Shown: positions 49,220 to 58,800 of the stretch, piece after piece
How positions within the stretch are numbered: the stretch's first letter is position 1
Layout of the letters: every line of letters starts with the position of its first letter
Assembly: GCF_051859345.1 (NCBI RefSeq)
Contig: NZ_JBHYFV010000011.1
Location: forward strand, 1 to 64,000
From: Marivita sp051859345
GTDB taxonomy: Bacteria; Pseudomonadota; Alphaproteobacteria; Rhodobacterales; Rhodobacteraceae
Direction of reading: 5' to 3'
DNA length: 64,000 nucleotides
Made by a program: the position numbers and the translations under genes
Notes under the pieces: generated by a model
What the model saw: only the letters and a program-made list of their open reading frames with translations
What the model was told of the DNA's origin: nothing
The model's database searches: none

Positions 49220-50023
49220 CCCCCAGCGATCCCCCAGATCCACCCGTGCCCGGTCGACCCAATGGTCCTGCAACCACGCTGTCGGCTTGGCGTAGCGGAT
49301 CAATGACCCGCGATAGCCTTCAATCGCCTCGGGCATCTTGGGACGTCCGTGGAAACACACCACCCGCGCATCTTCAGCAAGGCGCGCCGGATGCAGGTAA
49401 TTGCCCGGAAACGGGTTGCAATCATACTTGAAGCTCACCACCCAATTGCCCGGAATATAAGTGAAAACCTCATTCTTCATCGCCTTGTGCGAGGTGTAGC
49501 GCTGCTCTGATCCGCGCGCGATCTCGACTTCCGCGTAGGCATCCGCAGCCAGATCCTCATACAGAAACCCATGCAGCCCCGGATCATAGCGAAACACCGA
49601 CCCGTGCCCCGTGGGCCGTCCCTTGCGCGCCTCGGTCCAGTCGTGGCGCATCACCACATGCCCTGGCGCCAGCGTCAGAAGATCGTCCAGCGATCCGGTG
49701 ATCACCACGTCCAGATCGAAGCCAAGAACCGGCCCCTCCAGATCGGGGATCAAACCGGGGCGAAACAGCGAAACCTTGCGCATCGCGCCCTGGCGGTTGG
49801 CAACCTTCAGCGCAGCCGCCATCGGCTCGGCAAATGGCTCCACCGGCAGGCCGAGCACCTCGATCTCGGGATGCAGCCCTTCGGCGTGCTCCGTCATACA
49901 CACAAAACGCACCGGGCAGGACAGGTTCCGCCGCACGCCGGAATACAGCCGATTGACGTATTCCGGACCGAACAGGGTGCCCCACTTGATACAGGCGACA
50001 GTGGCTTTGGAAGGCAAGATCAT
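49217..50023 (-). CDS. GT-A-like glycosyltransferase-related protein
   Basis: A 268-aa protein: VACIKWGTLFGPEYVNRLYSGVRRNL, VRFVCMTEHAEGLHPEIEVLGLP, then LGFDLDVVITGSLDDLLTL (a DxD-like acid motif) and VFTYIPGNWVVSFKYDCNPFPGNYL. This is the pattern of nucleotide-diphospho-sugar transferases. Donor and acceptor unknown. ATG 50023 gives the family start; the frame is open to 50089. The stop falls inside hairpin repeat E. Confidence 0.7.
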   Translation of the reverse strand: MILPSKATVACIKWGTLFGPEYVNRLYSGVRRNLSCPVRFVCMTEHAEGLHPEIEVLGLPVEPFAEPMAAALKVANRQGAMRKVSLFRPGLIPDLEGPVLGFDLDVVITGSLDDLLTLAPGHVVMRHDWTEARKGRPTGHGSVFRYDPGLHGFLYEDLAADAYAEVEIARGSEQRYTSHKAMKNEVFTYIPGNWVVSFKYDCNPFPGNYLHPARLAEDARVVCFHGRPKMPEAIEGYRGSLIRYAKPTAWLQDHWVDRARVDLGDRWG

Positions 50024-50228
50024 GCGCCCGCTTAGCAACGGATCCGCGAAATGACCAGATGCCGCTTGGCGCGATCCGCCCGGACACATATAGTGGCGGC
50101 AATCGAAGCTGAGATGCAGGAGGGTATGATGGAGATTGTATGCGCCCTGCGGGTGTCAGGCTGATCGCCGCACCCGGCCCAAACATGTGCCCTATCGGGG
50201 CAGGTTTCTCAGCCACAGGATCACTCCA

Positions 50229-51263
50229 TTGACCCGTTATTCCCTCACCGACCTCGGATGGTCGGACCATTTCGCGCGGCAACGCAAAGACGTTGACGCC
50301 CATCTCATCCCGGCCCGCATCTCCGAGGTACATCGCAGCCAGCTTGTCGCCCTCTCTGAGTCGGGCGAACACCGGCTGATCCCCGCCGACAGTGCAGGCG
50401 CCTATGCCGTCGGCGACTGGGTGCTGACCGACGGCACCACCGCGCTGCAACGGCTCGACCCCATCACGGACCTGCACCGCCGCGCCGCGGGCCACACCGT
50501 CAGCGACCAGCGCATCGCGGCCAATGTCGACACCGTGGGCCTTGTCACCAGCTGCAACGCCGATTTCAACGTCGCGCGCCTCGAACGCTATCTTGCCCTG
50601 GCACTGGCGTCGAACGCGCTGCCGCTGGTGATCCTCACCAAGGCCGATCTCTGCGACGATCCCGACGACTTCAGACGCAAGGCCGAACGCCTGTCCCCTC
50701 TGGTCACCGCGATCACGATCAACGCCAAGGATCCCGAGGATGTCAAACGCCTCAACCCGTGGTGCAGCACTGCGCAGACGCTTGCCCTGCTCGGCTCGTC
50801 AGGGGTCGGCAAAACCACGCTGCGCAACGCCCTGACCGGCGAGGCCGAGGCGACGCAGGACATCCGCGAAGATGACGGCAAAGGCCGCCACACCACCACC
50901 CACCGCGCCTTGCGTCCAACTCTGGCGGGTGGCTGGCTGATCGACACGCCGGGGATGCGCGAATTGCAGCTGTCGGGCACCAGCGAAGGCCTCGAAGAGC
51001 TGTTCGACGACATCGAAACCCTTGCAGCCCGGTGCAAATTCTCGAACTGCGCCCATGCCAGCGAACCCGGCTGCGCCGTCAAGGCCGCCCTCAAGGACGG
51101 CACACTCGACCAGTCCCGGTTCGACCGCTGGCAAAAACTCCGGCGCGAGGACCAGTACAATTCAGAATCCATCGCCGCCGCCCGCGCCCGGCAGAAATCA
51201 TTTGGCCGCGTCGTCAAGGAGGCGGTCGCAAAAAGCAAACACAAGCGCGGTTACGAGGAGTGA
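50229..51263 (+). CDS. rsgA: Ribosome small subunit-dependent GTPase A
   Basis: A 344-aa circularly permuted GTPase for late 30S maturation. N-terminal OB-fold, then permuted G-motifs: G4 ILTKADL, G1 GSSGVGKTTLRNALTG, G3 DTPGMREL, and the zinc-binding C-terminus CKFSNCAHASEPGCAV. The frame is open from 50136, but TTG 50229 (LTRYSLTDLGWSDHF) has AGGA eight bases upstream. A strong terminator follows the stop. Confidence 0.93.
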   Translation: MTRYSLTDLGWSDHFARQRKDVDAHLIPARISEVHRSQLVALSESGEHRLIPADSAGAYAVGDWVLTDGTTALQRLDPITDLHRRAAGHTVSDQRIAANVDTVGLVTSCNADFNVARLERYLALALASNALPLVILTKADLCDDPDDFRRKAERLSPLVTAITINAKDPEDVKRLNPWCSTAQTLALLGSSGVGKTTLRNALTGEAEATQDIREDDGKGRHTTTHRALRPTLAGGWLIDTPGMRELQLSGTSEGLEELFDDIETLAARCKFSNCAHASEPGCAVKAALKDGTLDQSRFDRWQKLRREDQYNSESIAAARARQKSFGRVVKEAVAKSKHKRGYEE

Positions 51264-51267
51264 AATG

Positions 51268-51298
51268 AAAACGGCGGGCTGTGAGGCCCGCTGTTTTC
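51268..51298 (+). terminator. Intrinsic terminator of rsgA
   Basis: AAAACGGCGGGC pairs with GCCCGCTGTTTT (12 bp with one G-U) around TGTGAG; the stem includes the U tract. Nearly the same sequence, inverted, ends the M20 gene at 51945-51974. Confidence 0.85.
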
Positions 51299-51352
51299 GT
51301 CTGACAGAGCAGTTGGGTGATCCTTGAGCGCAATGGTCGCTATGAGCCCAAA

Positions 51353-51381
51353 TTGACTGAACAACATCTGTACCCTACTGC
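51353..51381 (+). promoter_or_regulatory. Candidate promoter of the VOC gene
   Basis: TTGACT, 17-bp spacer, TACTGC, about 28 bp before the VOC ATG. The -10 box is poor, so this is tentative. Confidence 0.3.
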
Positions 51382-51408
51382 TCTGAGCATCATCAGAGGT
51401 CAATTTTC

Positions 51409-51843
51409 ATGCCCTGCTTAGTAGTTCCTGAATTTGCTGTTTCTGACTGGCTAAAGTCTCGTGAATTTTACTGCGACGTTTTGGGGTTTACCTGCCTCTA
51501 TGAACGTCCTGAAGAAGGTTTTTGCTATCTCAGTCTTAACGGGGCAGAGCTGATGATAGATCAAATAGGAACGGGAAGAACGTTTGATGACGGACACTTG
51601 CCAACAAAATATCCATTCGGAAAAGGTCTAAACGTCCAAATTGAAGTCGAAGAGATTGCGCCTCTTACAAAAGCATTGGCCGCTGCTGAGATGCCGCTTT
51701 ACCTCGAGGTTGAGGACAAATGGTACCGCAAGGATGACTACGAGGTTGGCAACCGACAGTTTGTTGTTGCTGATCCTGACGGATACCTACTTCGCTTCTT
51801 TCAACCCCTTGGTGGTAAGGTCCGCAAAGTCCCGCTAACCTGA
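51409..51843 (+). CDS. VOC-family (bleomycin-resistance-like) protein
   Basis: A 144-aa glyoxalase/bleomycin-resistance fold protein: VPEFAVSDWLKSREFYCDVLGFTCLYERPEEGFCYLSLNGAELMIDQ, a second half with LNVQIEVEEIAPLTKALAAAEMPLYLE, WYRKDDYEVGNRQFVVADPDGYLLRFFQPLG. It may sequester or modify a drug or metabolite; specificity is unknown. Base composition (about 46% G+C by eye) and codon use differ from neighbours, so recent acquisition is likely. It lies alone between two inverted terminators. Confidence 0.82.
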   Translation: MPCLVVPEFAVSDWLKSREFYCDVLGFTCLYERPEEGFCYLSLNGAELMIDQIGTGRTFDDGHLPTKYPFGKGLNVQIEVEEIAPLTKALAAAEMPLYLEVEDKWYRKDDYEVGNRQFVVADPDGYLLRFFQPLGGKVRKVPLT

Positions 51844-51944
51844 CATTCGGCTTACGCACCGCCAGAAAAGTTCTCAGGGAATGCACTTAGAACCCGGCAC
51901 CGTCGCAATACCGGTACTCTCCCCCAAAGCAGGATAAAACGCAA

Positions 51945-51974
51945 AACGGCGGGCCATCACAGCCCGCCGTTCCA
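51945..51974 (-). terminator. Intrinsic terminator of the M20 amidohydrolase gene
   Basis: On the minus strand GGAACGGCGGGC-TGTGATG-GCCCGCCGTTTTGC: a 10-bp perfect stem followed by TT. It is nearly the same sequence as the rsgA terminator, in inverted orientation. Confidence 0.8.
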
Positions 51975-51992
51975 AACTCGCTGACGCAACCC

Positions 51993-53156
51993 TTACGCCG
52001 CAGGCATCCGCCGCTCGACAATCTCGGCCCACCAGGAACAGCCTGCCGGGATCGCATCGTCGTTAAAGTTGTATTCCGGGTGATGCACTGCCGCCGTATC
52101 GCCATTGCCGACAAGGATATACGCGCCAGGACGTTCCTCGAGCATGAAGGCGAAATCCTCACCCCCCATGACCAGCGGCGCGTCTTCGCAGGCACCAGAC
52201 ACCGACTTCGCCACCTCGGCGGCAAATTCGGTCTGCTCGTCGTGGTTCACCATCACCGGGTAGCCACGATGGTAGTCCACATGAACCTTGCCGCCAAACG
52301 TGTCCGCGACACCGGCACAGACCCCCTTGATCCGCGTTTCCGCAAGATCCCGCATCTCGGTCGACATCGTCCGTACCGTGCCTTTCAGGTGCACGCGCTG
52401 CGGAATGACGTTGAACGCCTTGGACGAGGTCTCGAACGACGTCACCGACACCACGATCTGATCGGTCGGATCGGCGTTGCGGCTGGCAATCGTCTGCAAC
52501 GCCAGCACTGCCTGCGAGGCCATCACGGTCGTGTCCACGGTCTCCTGCGGCTTGGCGGCGTGACCACCCTTGCCCTCGAACGTGATGTCGAACTGGTCGG
52601 TCGCAGCAAAGAACGCCCCCGGACGGATCGAGAAACTGCCAACCGGCTTTCCGGGCCAGTTGTGCATGCCGTAGACCTCCTGGATGCCCCAGCGGTCCAT
52701 CATCCCGTCCTCGCACATCTCGCGGCCACCGCCGCCGCCTTCTTCGGCAGGCTGGAAGATCACCACAACCGTGCCATCGAAATTGCGTGTCTCGCTCAGG
52801 TACTTGGCCGCGCCCAAGAGCATCGCCGTATGTCCGTCATGCCCGCAGGCATGCATCGCGCCATCGGTCTTGGACTTGTACTCAAGCCCCGTCTGCTCGT
52901 GGATTGGCAGCGCGTCCATGTCGGCGCGCAGCCCGATCACCTTGCCCGCGGTATCGGTCTTGCCCTTGATGACCCCGACAACACCGGTACGCCCGATACC
53001 GGTCACGATCTCATCACAGCCGAACTCCTTGAGCCGGTCGGCCACCAGCGCGCTGGTGCGGTGGGTTTCGAACAGGATCTCGGGGTTCTCGTGCATGTCC
53101 CGTCGCCAGGCGGTGATTTCATCCTGCAATTCGGCAAAGCGGTTCTTGACCGGCAT
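51993..53156 (-). CDS. M20 family amidohydrolase (N-acyl amino acid/hippurate hydrolase-like)
   Basis: A 387-aa metallo-hydrolase: MHACGHDGHTAMLLGAAKYL (metal ligands), VVIFQPAEEGGGGGREMCEDG (catalytic Glu), FVGHAAKPQETVDTTVMASQAVLALQ-type dimer domain, and a C-terminal GGEDFAFM. Such enzymes cut N-acyl amino acids, indole conjugates or dipeptides. ATG 53156 has GAGG nine bases upstream; 53165 is less likely. It lies 65 bp downstream of the FAD oxidoreductase, in the peptide/amino-acid cluster. Confidence 0.9.
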   Translation of the reverse strand: MPVKNRFAELQDEITAWRRDMHENPEILFETHRTSALVADRLKEFGCDEIVTGIGRTGVVGVIKGKTDTAGKVIGLRADMDALPIHEQTGLEYKSKTDGAMHACGHDGHTAMLLGAAKYLSETRNFDGTVVVIFQPAEEGGGGGREMCEDGMMDRWGIQEVYGMHNWPGKPVGSFSIRPGAFFAATDQFDITFEGKGGHAAKPQETVDTTVMASQAVLALQTIASRNADPTDQIVVSVTSFETSSKAFNVIPQRVHLKGTVRTMSTEMRDLAETRIKGVCAGVADTFGGKVHVDYHRGYPVMVNHDEQTEFAAEVAKSVSGACEDAPLVMGGEDFAFMLEERPGAYILVGNGDTAAVHHPEYNFNDDAIPAGCSWWAEIVERRMPAA

Positions 53157-53230
53157 GGGGGTCATCCTCGTGTTAAATGAATGGAGTGTCTGCGTAGAAC
53201 GTGACGCAGACAGCGCCCGGCTTCAAGGGG

Positions 53231-54580
53231 TCACAGCGCCGGACCCAAATCCATCACGCTGCCATCGCTGAACCGCGCCAGCCGGAACCGCCGCAGATCA
53301 TGCCCCGGCACATCGCCGCAGACCAGATCGGCCAGCACCCGCCCCACGCCCGGCCCGATGCCGAACCCATGCCCGCTCATGCCGGTGCCAATGGTCAGGC
53401 CGGGAATCGCTTCCACCCGGTCCACCACGGGCACCACATCCGGCATCGTGTCGATCATCCCCGCCCACATCGCGCGGTAGCGGATCGGTCCCACTTCGGG
53501 GAACAACGCCTGCACCTCAGCAGCCACCTTGCGCAGCTTGCGTGCATTGGGTTTCGGGTTCAGCACGCGGATGCCCTCGAATGGGCTGACCTCGTCACCG
53601 TCCCACTGGCGCCTGGTGCCCCACGCATCCGGGTAACCCTTGGGCGCGGCAGGCAGAAACCGGGTGCCAAACGGATCGTTCATCAGTTGCGCGCGGAATT
53701 TCGGCAGCGCACGGAACGCGTCCGGCCCGACGAACAATTCGTGAAAGCCCCCCGCCGCCAGCGACGCCCCGCCATCTGCCCGCGTTCGAAAGGCGAATTT
53801 GCCACCCGCCGCAGCGCCCTGATGCGGCAGGGCCACAGAGTCTGTCGCTCCGGCACTGGCCCGCACCGACAGTTGCGGAATCGCCACCCCATGCGCCCGC
53901 AGGAACAACGACGACCACGCGCCGCCCGCCACAACCACATCCAAACAGGCGATGCGCCCGGCTTCGGTGAACACCCCCGTGATGCGTCCCGCTTCAAGGT
54001 CCAGCTTTCGCGCCGCACAGCTCTCGACGATCACGGCGCCCTCGCGCAGCGCGATCCCCGCCAGCGCAGGCACGGCCACCCACGGCTCTGCGCGCATGTC
54101 AGACGGAGTGGTCAACGCGCCGACAAAACCGCCTTTGGCCAGTTCAGGAAACCGCTGTTTCAACGCGGCACGGTCCAGCACCTCGGTATCCACACCCTGC
54201 GCTGTGGCATAGGGCAGCCAATCGGCAAAACCGGCCAGCTCTTTCTCGCTCTCGGCCAGATAGGTCACGCCGGACCGTTTCAGCCCGATGTCAACGTTGG
54301 TCTGGCTGGCAAGCTCGGTCCAGAGCGTGTTCGCCTCGACCATGATCGGCAATTCATCCGGGTCGCGCCCCTGCTGCCGGATCCAGCCCCAGTTGCGCGA
54401 AGACTGCTCCCCGGCGATGCGCCCCTTTTCCAGAAGCACCACACGCCGCCCCTTGCGCGCCAGATACAGCGCCGTGCAGACGCCGATCACCCCTCCACCG
54501 ATCACCACGACATCCGTCTCGGACGGAGGCGGCCCGGCAAAGGCAATCGGGCTGTGTTCGGAAATCGGAAACGAGATCAT
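53231..54580 (-). CDS. FAD-dependent oxidoreductase, DAO family (D-amino acid/glycine dehydrogenase-like)
   Basis: A 449-aa flavoprotein: dinucleotide-binding motif VVVIGGGVIGVCTALYLARKGRRVVLLEKG, EQSSRNWGWIRQQGRD, then a substrate domain and a C-terminal MSGHGFGIGPGVGRVLADLVCGD GG-motif. Family members oxidise D-amino acids, glycine, sarcosine or N-methyl amino acids. The ATG overlaps the ArgE-like stop (ATGA). With M20 enzymes and ABC transporter it suggests degradation of imported peptides or D-amino acids. Confidence 0.85.
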   Translation of the reverse strand: MISFPISEHSPIAFAGPPPSETDVVVIGGGVIGVCTALYLARKGRRVVLLEKGRIAGEQSSRNWGWIRQQGRDPDELPIMVEANTLWTELASQTNVDIGLKRSGVTYLAESEKELAGFADWLPYATAQGVDTEVLDRAALKQRFPELAKGGFVGALTTPSDMRAEPWVAVPALAGIALREGAVIVESCAARKLDLEAGRITGVFTEAGRIACLDVVVAGGAWSSLFLRAHGVAIPQLSVRASAGATDSVALPHQGAAAGGKFAFRTRADGGASLAAGGFHELFVGPDAFRALPKFRAQLMNDPFGTRFLPAAPKGYPDAWGTRRQWDGDEVSPFEGIRVLNPKPNARKLRKVAAEVQALFPEVGPIRYRAMWAGMIDTMPDVVPVVDRVEAIPGLTIGTGMSGHGFGIGPGVGRVLADLVCGDVPGHDLRRFRLARFSDGSVMDLGPAL

Positions 54581-55743
54581 GTCGAGAGGTGATCCAGCAG
54601 CCGTTCCATGAACGCCTGTCCTTCGTTGAATTGCGCAACCGTGATGTATTCATCCGGTTGATGCGCCACGGCGATGTCACCGGGGCCACAGACCACCACG
54701 GAATAACCCGCCGTCTGAAAATGGCTCGCTTCGGTGCCGTAGGAAACGTATTGTGTGCCGTTGTCCCCGGTCAGTTGCCGCACAAGGGTTTCCGCCGCAC
54801 CCCCATCCTCGGGCTTGAAGGGCGGCAGGGAAAACGCAGGCTTGATCTCGATCCACGCCTCTGGCCGGACCGCCTTCATTTCCGCTTCGATCTCGGCCGC
54901 CGCCTCGCGCAGCTTCACCTCCCACGCCTCGAGCGTTTCGCCGGGCACCACGCGAAAGCCCAGACCGAACTCGCAATCCTTGGCGGTGATGTTATGCGCC
55001 GTGCCGCCGCTGATCTGGCCGACATGCACATTGGTGTAAGGCGGGTTGAACTGCGCCGCGATCGGTCCCGGCGCGGCGTTGGCATTCTCTGCGTTTATCC
55101 GGTTCGCCCATTCGATCAGTTTGGCCCCGTACATGATTGCGCTGACGCCGGTGTGCATGATCGAGGAATGTACCTCAAACCCATGAAAATGCACCCAAAA
55201 CGTGTTGCCACCCTTATGCCCGGTCACGGCCTTGAGCATCGTCGGTTCCCCCACGATCACCGTGTCCGCTTTTGGAACAACACCCTGCATCGCCTCGATC
55301 AACGGCGGCGCCCCGGTGCAGCCGATTTCCTCGTCATAACTCAGCGCGATCTGCACGGGCCGCGTCACGTCGCGATACTTCGCCTCGACCAGCGCCCAGA
55401 TCGCCAGCGCGTCAAAGCCCTTCATGTCGGTGGTGCCGCGCCCGTACAGCTTGCCGTCTATCTCGGTCACGGTGTAGGGATCGGTGCTCCAAGGTTGCCC
55501 ATCGGTCGGCACGACATCCGTGTGGCCAGACAGCACCACGCCGCCTGCAACTTCTGGCCCGACATGCGCAAAAAGCCCTGCTTTCAACGGATCGTCGGAT
55601 TTCACATGCCGATGGCTTTGGACCCCGTGTTCCGCAAAATAGGACTCGACCCAGTCGATCAAAGGCAGGTTGGTGTCACGGCTGACGGTGGGAAATTTTA
55701 CCAACTGGTCAAGAATGGCGCGCGGGGTCAGGCGGTTTTGCAT
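54577..55743 (-). CDS. argE: Acetylornithine deacetylase-like M20 hydrolase (ArgE family)
   Basis: A 388-aa M20 enzyme from ATG 55743: LSGHTDVVPTDGQPWSTDPYTVTEIDGKLYGRGTTDMKGF (first metal ligands), ALSYDEEIGCTGAPPLIEAM (catalytic Glu), TAHNITAKDCEFGLGFRVV, YGTEASHFQTAGYSVVVCGPGDIAVAHQPDEYI. Closest to acetylornithine deacetylases, but in this cluster it could act on other N-acyl amino acids. Overlaps the FAD gene by 4 bp. Confidence 0.85.
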   Translation of the reverse strand: MQNRLTPRAILDQLVKFPTVSRDTNLPLIDWVESYFAEHGVQSHRHVKSDDPLKAGLFAHVGPEVAGGVVLSGHTDVVPTDGQPWSTDPYTVTEIDGKLYGRGTTDMKGFDALAIWALVEAKYRDVTRPVQIALSYDEEIGCTGAPPLIEAMQGVVPKADTVIVGEPTMLKAVTGHKGGNTFWVHFHGFEVHSSIMHTGVSAIMYGAKLIEWANRINAENANAAPGPIAAQFNPPYTNVHVGQISGGTAHNITAKDCEFGLGFRVVPGETLEAWEVKLREAAAEIEAEMKAVRPEAWIEIKPAFSLPPFKPEDGGAAETLVRQLTGDNGTQYVSYGTEASHFQTAGYSVVVCGPGDIAVAHQPDEYITVAQFNEGQAFMERLLDHLST

Positions 55744-55747
55744 AATC

Positions 55748-56683
55748 TCACTTCTGGGCTGACGGGAGCAGGTAATCAGCATAGGCCGGATGATGGTCCG
55801 ATGGCCATTCGCCGTCAAACCTCTCTTGCACCACAACCGGCCCTTTGCTTAGGTCAACATCGGATGTGCGACTCAAATGGTCAATGGCTCCAAGTAGGTG
55901 TACACCTCTGTTCAGGTGATACGTCGCGCCGGGCGTGCGGTCGAACACCACGCCCGACTCCTCGAGAATGTCCATAGTCCGCGCCCCGTGCAGCGCGTTG
56001 AGATCCCCGACAAGGAACACCGCCTCGCCCGCGTCGATCCACGGCTTGATCCGGTCGCGCACCAACGTGGCGGACAAAAGCCTGTTGGAGCCGCTGGAAT
56101 ATTCGAAATGCACATTCGCAACCCGGAACTGCGCGCCGGTCTCACTATCCTCGAACTGAACCCAGGTGGCGAAGGCAGGATAAGAACCGTTGAAGGTGCG
56201 CGAATAGATCACATCCGGGGTTTCTGAGAAGAAAAACCATCCCTGATCAATAATTTGCAAGCGATCCTTAAGGTAGAATAACGGCTGCGTTGTCGGAAAT
56301 TCCCGCCAATGCCCGGTCGCGGCCACACCATAGGAAGGATTGCGCTCTGCCAAATAATCACGGGCAAGGTTCACCGACCCGTCGCTGCCGCGCTGAAAGC
56401 TTTCCATCTCTTGAAACGCGACAACATCGGCCTGCAACGCCTTGAATGCACTGTCCAAAGGCCCCTTGCGCCGTTCCCAGTCACCCACCGACCACGCGCC
56501 GGTCTCTTCGCTCAGGACGATGTAATGCACATTATAGGTCGCGATCCGAAGCGCCTCGCCTTCCGGTGGCGCAAGTGCCACATCGCCTTCGCTATTGGTG
56601 ACATGCAGCGCGCACGCCACCAGCGTCAAAAGCGCAATGCCCCCGACCAGCACACGGAAGACCCAACGAGAAAATCGTACCAT
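55748..56683 (-). CDS. Endonuclease/exonuclease/phosphatase (EEP) family protein
   Basis: A 311-aa protein with an N-terminal membrane or signal segment (VFRVLVGGIALLTLVACAL, possible lipobox VAC) and the EEP fold: RIATYNVHYIVL, LQADVVAFQEMESF, FRVANVHFEYSSGSNRL, FLVGDLNALH, and WPSDHHPAYADYL. The family hydrolyses phosphodiester bonds; substrate unknown, location probably envelope. It is between the ArgE-like gene and the ABC ATPase on the same strand. Confidence 0.8.
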   Translation of the reverse strand: MVRFSRWVFRVLVGGIALLTLVACALHVTNSEGDVALAPPEGEALRIATYNVHYIVLSEETGAWSVGDWERRKGPLDSAFKALQADVVAFQEMESFQRGSDGSVNLARDYLAERNPSYGVAATGHWREFPTTQPLFYLKDRLQIIDQGWFFFSETPDVIYSRTFNGSYPAFATWVQFEDSETGAQFRVANVHFEYSSGSNRLLSATLVRDRIKPWIDAGEAVFLVGDLNALHGARTMDILEESGVVFDRTPGATYHLNRGVHLLGAIDHLSRTSDVDLSKGPVVVQERFDGEWPSDHHPAYADYLLPSAQK

Positions 56684-56713
56684 ACCGCCACCTATCAGCG
56701 ATGACCGAACAGG

Positions 56714-58534
56714 TCAGTAGCCGCTGTCGGTGATCAGCACTTTGTGACCGGGTTCGACCTCGCGATAGACGGACGGTTCGGCGACATAGTCCAGCCCGTG
56801 GATCGGCGACGGGATCGGTTTGAAGTTCAAATCCTTCTCGGACTTGCGCTTGCGCGGATCGGCGATCGGCACCGCCTTCATCAAGGCTTGGGTATAAGGG
56901 TGCTGCGGGTTCTCGAACACCGCGCGGCGTGGTCCCAGTTCAACGATGCGGCCCAGATACATCACGCCGACATGGTGACTCACCCGTTCGACCACCGCCA
57001 TATCATGGCTGATGAACAGGAACGAAATCCCCAACTCTGCCTGCAATTCCAGCATCAGGTTCAGCACCTGTGCCTGTACAGACACGTCAAGCGCCGACAC
57101 CGCCTCATCCGACACGATCAGCTTGGGATTCAGCGCCAAGGCCCGTGCAATCGCGATGCGCTGGCGCTGACCACCGGACAATTCATGCGGATAGCGCTGC
57201 ATGAAGCTGCGTGGCAGTTCGACCCGGTCGAACAGCATCTCGACCCGTTTCCGCATTTCGGCGCTCGATCCCATGCCGAAATTGCGCATCGGTTCGGACA
57301 CCTGGTCGGACAGTTGCATCTGCGGATTGAGCGACGCAAAAGGGTCCTGGAAGACCATCTGCATGTCGCGCCGCGCGTCGCGCAGTTCGGATTGGCTCAA
57401 TGCCATGATGTCCTTGCCATCCAGGAAAATGCTGCCCTCCTGCGGTTCCACAAGACGCAGGATCGACCGACCGGCGGTTGATTTTCCACATCCCGATTCC
57501 CCAACAAGACTCAGGGTCTGGCCCTTGTTGACACTGAAGGACAGGTCCTCCACCGCGTGAACATTGGCCACGGTCCGGCGGAAGAACCCACCTTTCACGG
57601 TAAAGCGTGTGGTCAGGTGTTTGACCTCAAGCAATACCTCCTCTGCGCCGGTGATCGGCGGCACTTCAGAGCCGTCCTTGCCCAATAGCCGCATCGGGCG
57701 CGGCAGGTCGGTGCCGGTCATCTCGCCCAGCTTGGGCACCGCCGCCAGAAGCGCTTGCGTGTATGGGTGCTGCGGGTTCTCGAAGATTTCTTCGACGGTC
57801 CCCTCTTCCACCTTGTTGCCGCGGAACATGACCACGACACGGTCGGCCATCTGCGCCACCACCGCCATGTCATGGGTGATGAACATCACCGCCGTGCCGG
57901 TTTCCCGTTTGAGCCGGTCCATGAGCGCCAGAATCTCGGCCTGGATGGTCACGTCCAAGGCGGTGGTCGGCTCGTCCGCGATCAGCAAACGCGGCTCGCA
58001 GGCCAGCGCCATCGCAATCACCACGCGTTGCCGCATGCCGCCTGACAATTCGTGCGGGTATTGCTTGAGCCGCCGTTCGGGTTCGGGGATGCGCACTTGC
58101 CGCATCAGTTCAAGCGCCCGCGCCTCGGCCTGGGACCTGCTCATGTTTTTGTGCAATCGCAAACCTTCGGTCAGCTGCTTGCCCACGGTGAAGACCGGGT
58201 TGAGCGCCGTCATCGGTTCCTGAAAGATCATCCCGATCTCGTTGCCCCGGATCGTGCGCATCAGGTCCTGATCGGTTTCCGACAGATCGACCGTGCCCGC
58301 GTCCTTGCGGTCAAAAAGAAGCCGCCCCCCCGCGATGTCGCCGCCGCCGTATTCGATCAGCCGCATCAGTGCGAGCGACGACACCGATTTACCGGATCCG
58401 GATTCACCCACGACGCAAACGGTTTCACCGGGGTTGATATCGAACGAAACGTCTTCGACGCCGACGACGGTTCCGGACTTGGTCTGGAATTCGACGCGAA
58501 GGTTTTCGATTTTGGCGATGCTGCCATCCGGCAT
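56714..58534 (-). CDS. Peptide ABC transporter, fused double ATP-binding protein (DppD-DppF type)
   Basis: A 606-aa protein with two complete ABC domains. First: GESGSGKSVSSLALM (Walker A), YPHELSGGMRQRVVIAMAL (signature). Second: GESGCGKSTAGRSIL, YPHELSGGQRQRIAIARAL, and oligopeptide-type C-terminal HHVGVMYLGRIVELG. It energises the transporter whose binding protein and permeases are encoded divergently at 58801-62605. ATG 58534 is chosen over the longer open frame. Confidence 0.93.
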   Translation of the reverse strand: MPDGSIAKIENLRVEFQTKSGTVVGVEDVSFDINPGETVCVVGESGSGKSVSSLALMRLIEYGGGDIAGGRLLFDRKDAGTVDLSETDQDLMRTIRGNEIGMIFQEPMTALNPVFTVGKQLTEGLRLHKNMSRSQAEARALELMRQVRIPEPERRLKQYPHELSGGMRQRVVIAMALACEPRLLIADEPTTALDVTIQAEILALMDRLKRETGTAVMFITHDMAVVAQMADRVVVMFRGNKVEEGTVEEIFENPQHPYTQALLAAVPKLGEMTGTDLPRPMRLLGKDGSEVPPITGAEEVLLEVKHLTTRFTVKGGFFRRTVANVHAVEDLSFSVNKGQTLSLVGESGCGKSTAGRSILRLVEPQEGSIFLDGKDIMALSQSELRDARRDMQMVFQDPFASLNPQMQLSDQVSEPMRNFGMGSSAEMRKRVEMLFDRVELPRSFMQRYPHELSGGQRQRIAIARALALNPKLIVSDEAVSALDVSVQAQVLNLMLELQAELGISFLFISHDMAVVERVSHHVGVMYLGRIVELGPRRAVFENPQHPYTQALMKAVPIADPRKRKSEKDLNFKPIPSPIHGLDYVAEPSVYREVEPGHKVLITDSGY

Positions 58535-58800
58535 GGGCGCAGTCCTTTTGCAAACTCTGCACAAACGCTAACCGCAGTTCGCCAAGAGTCAATTTATGTC
58601 TCTGCGTCGACTTTGGAATAGGCTGGACGGGACTTGCTTTTTGCGAAAAAGCTGTTTCGATGCGCAGGTAGGGGGAAAATTCCTGTGTTTTGTCGCAAGT
58701 AAGCCCGCTTTGTTTGCGTTTGCGTGGCTTTCGGTCAAATCAAGGGACATTCCACCAATAAAAACGACACCGGGAAACTGTGTCTAACAAGGAGAGACAA

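Noticed and set aside
50136..50228. Longer N-terminus of RsgA from ATG 50136
   Set aside because: The extra 31 residues are unlike the family and the TTG at 50229 has a proper ribosome site.
51345..51900. VOC gene as part of a genomic island or transposon
   Set aside because: No integrase, transposase or target-site duplication was seen around it; only foreign composition and flanking terminators support transfer.
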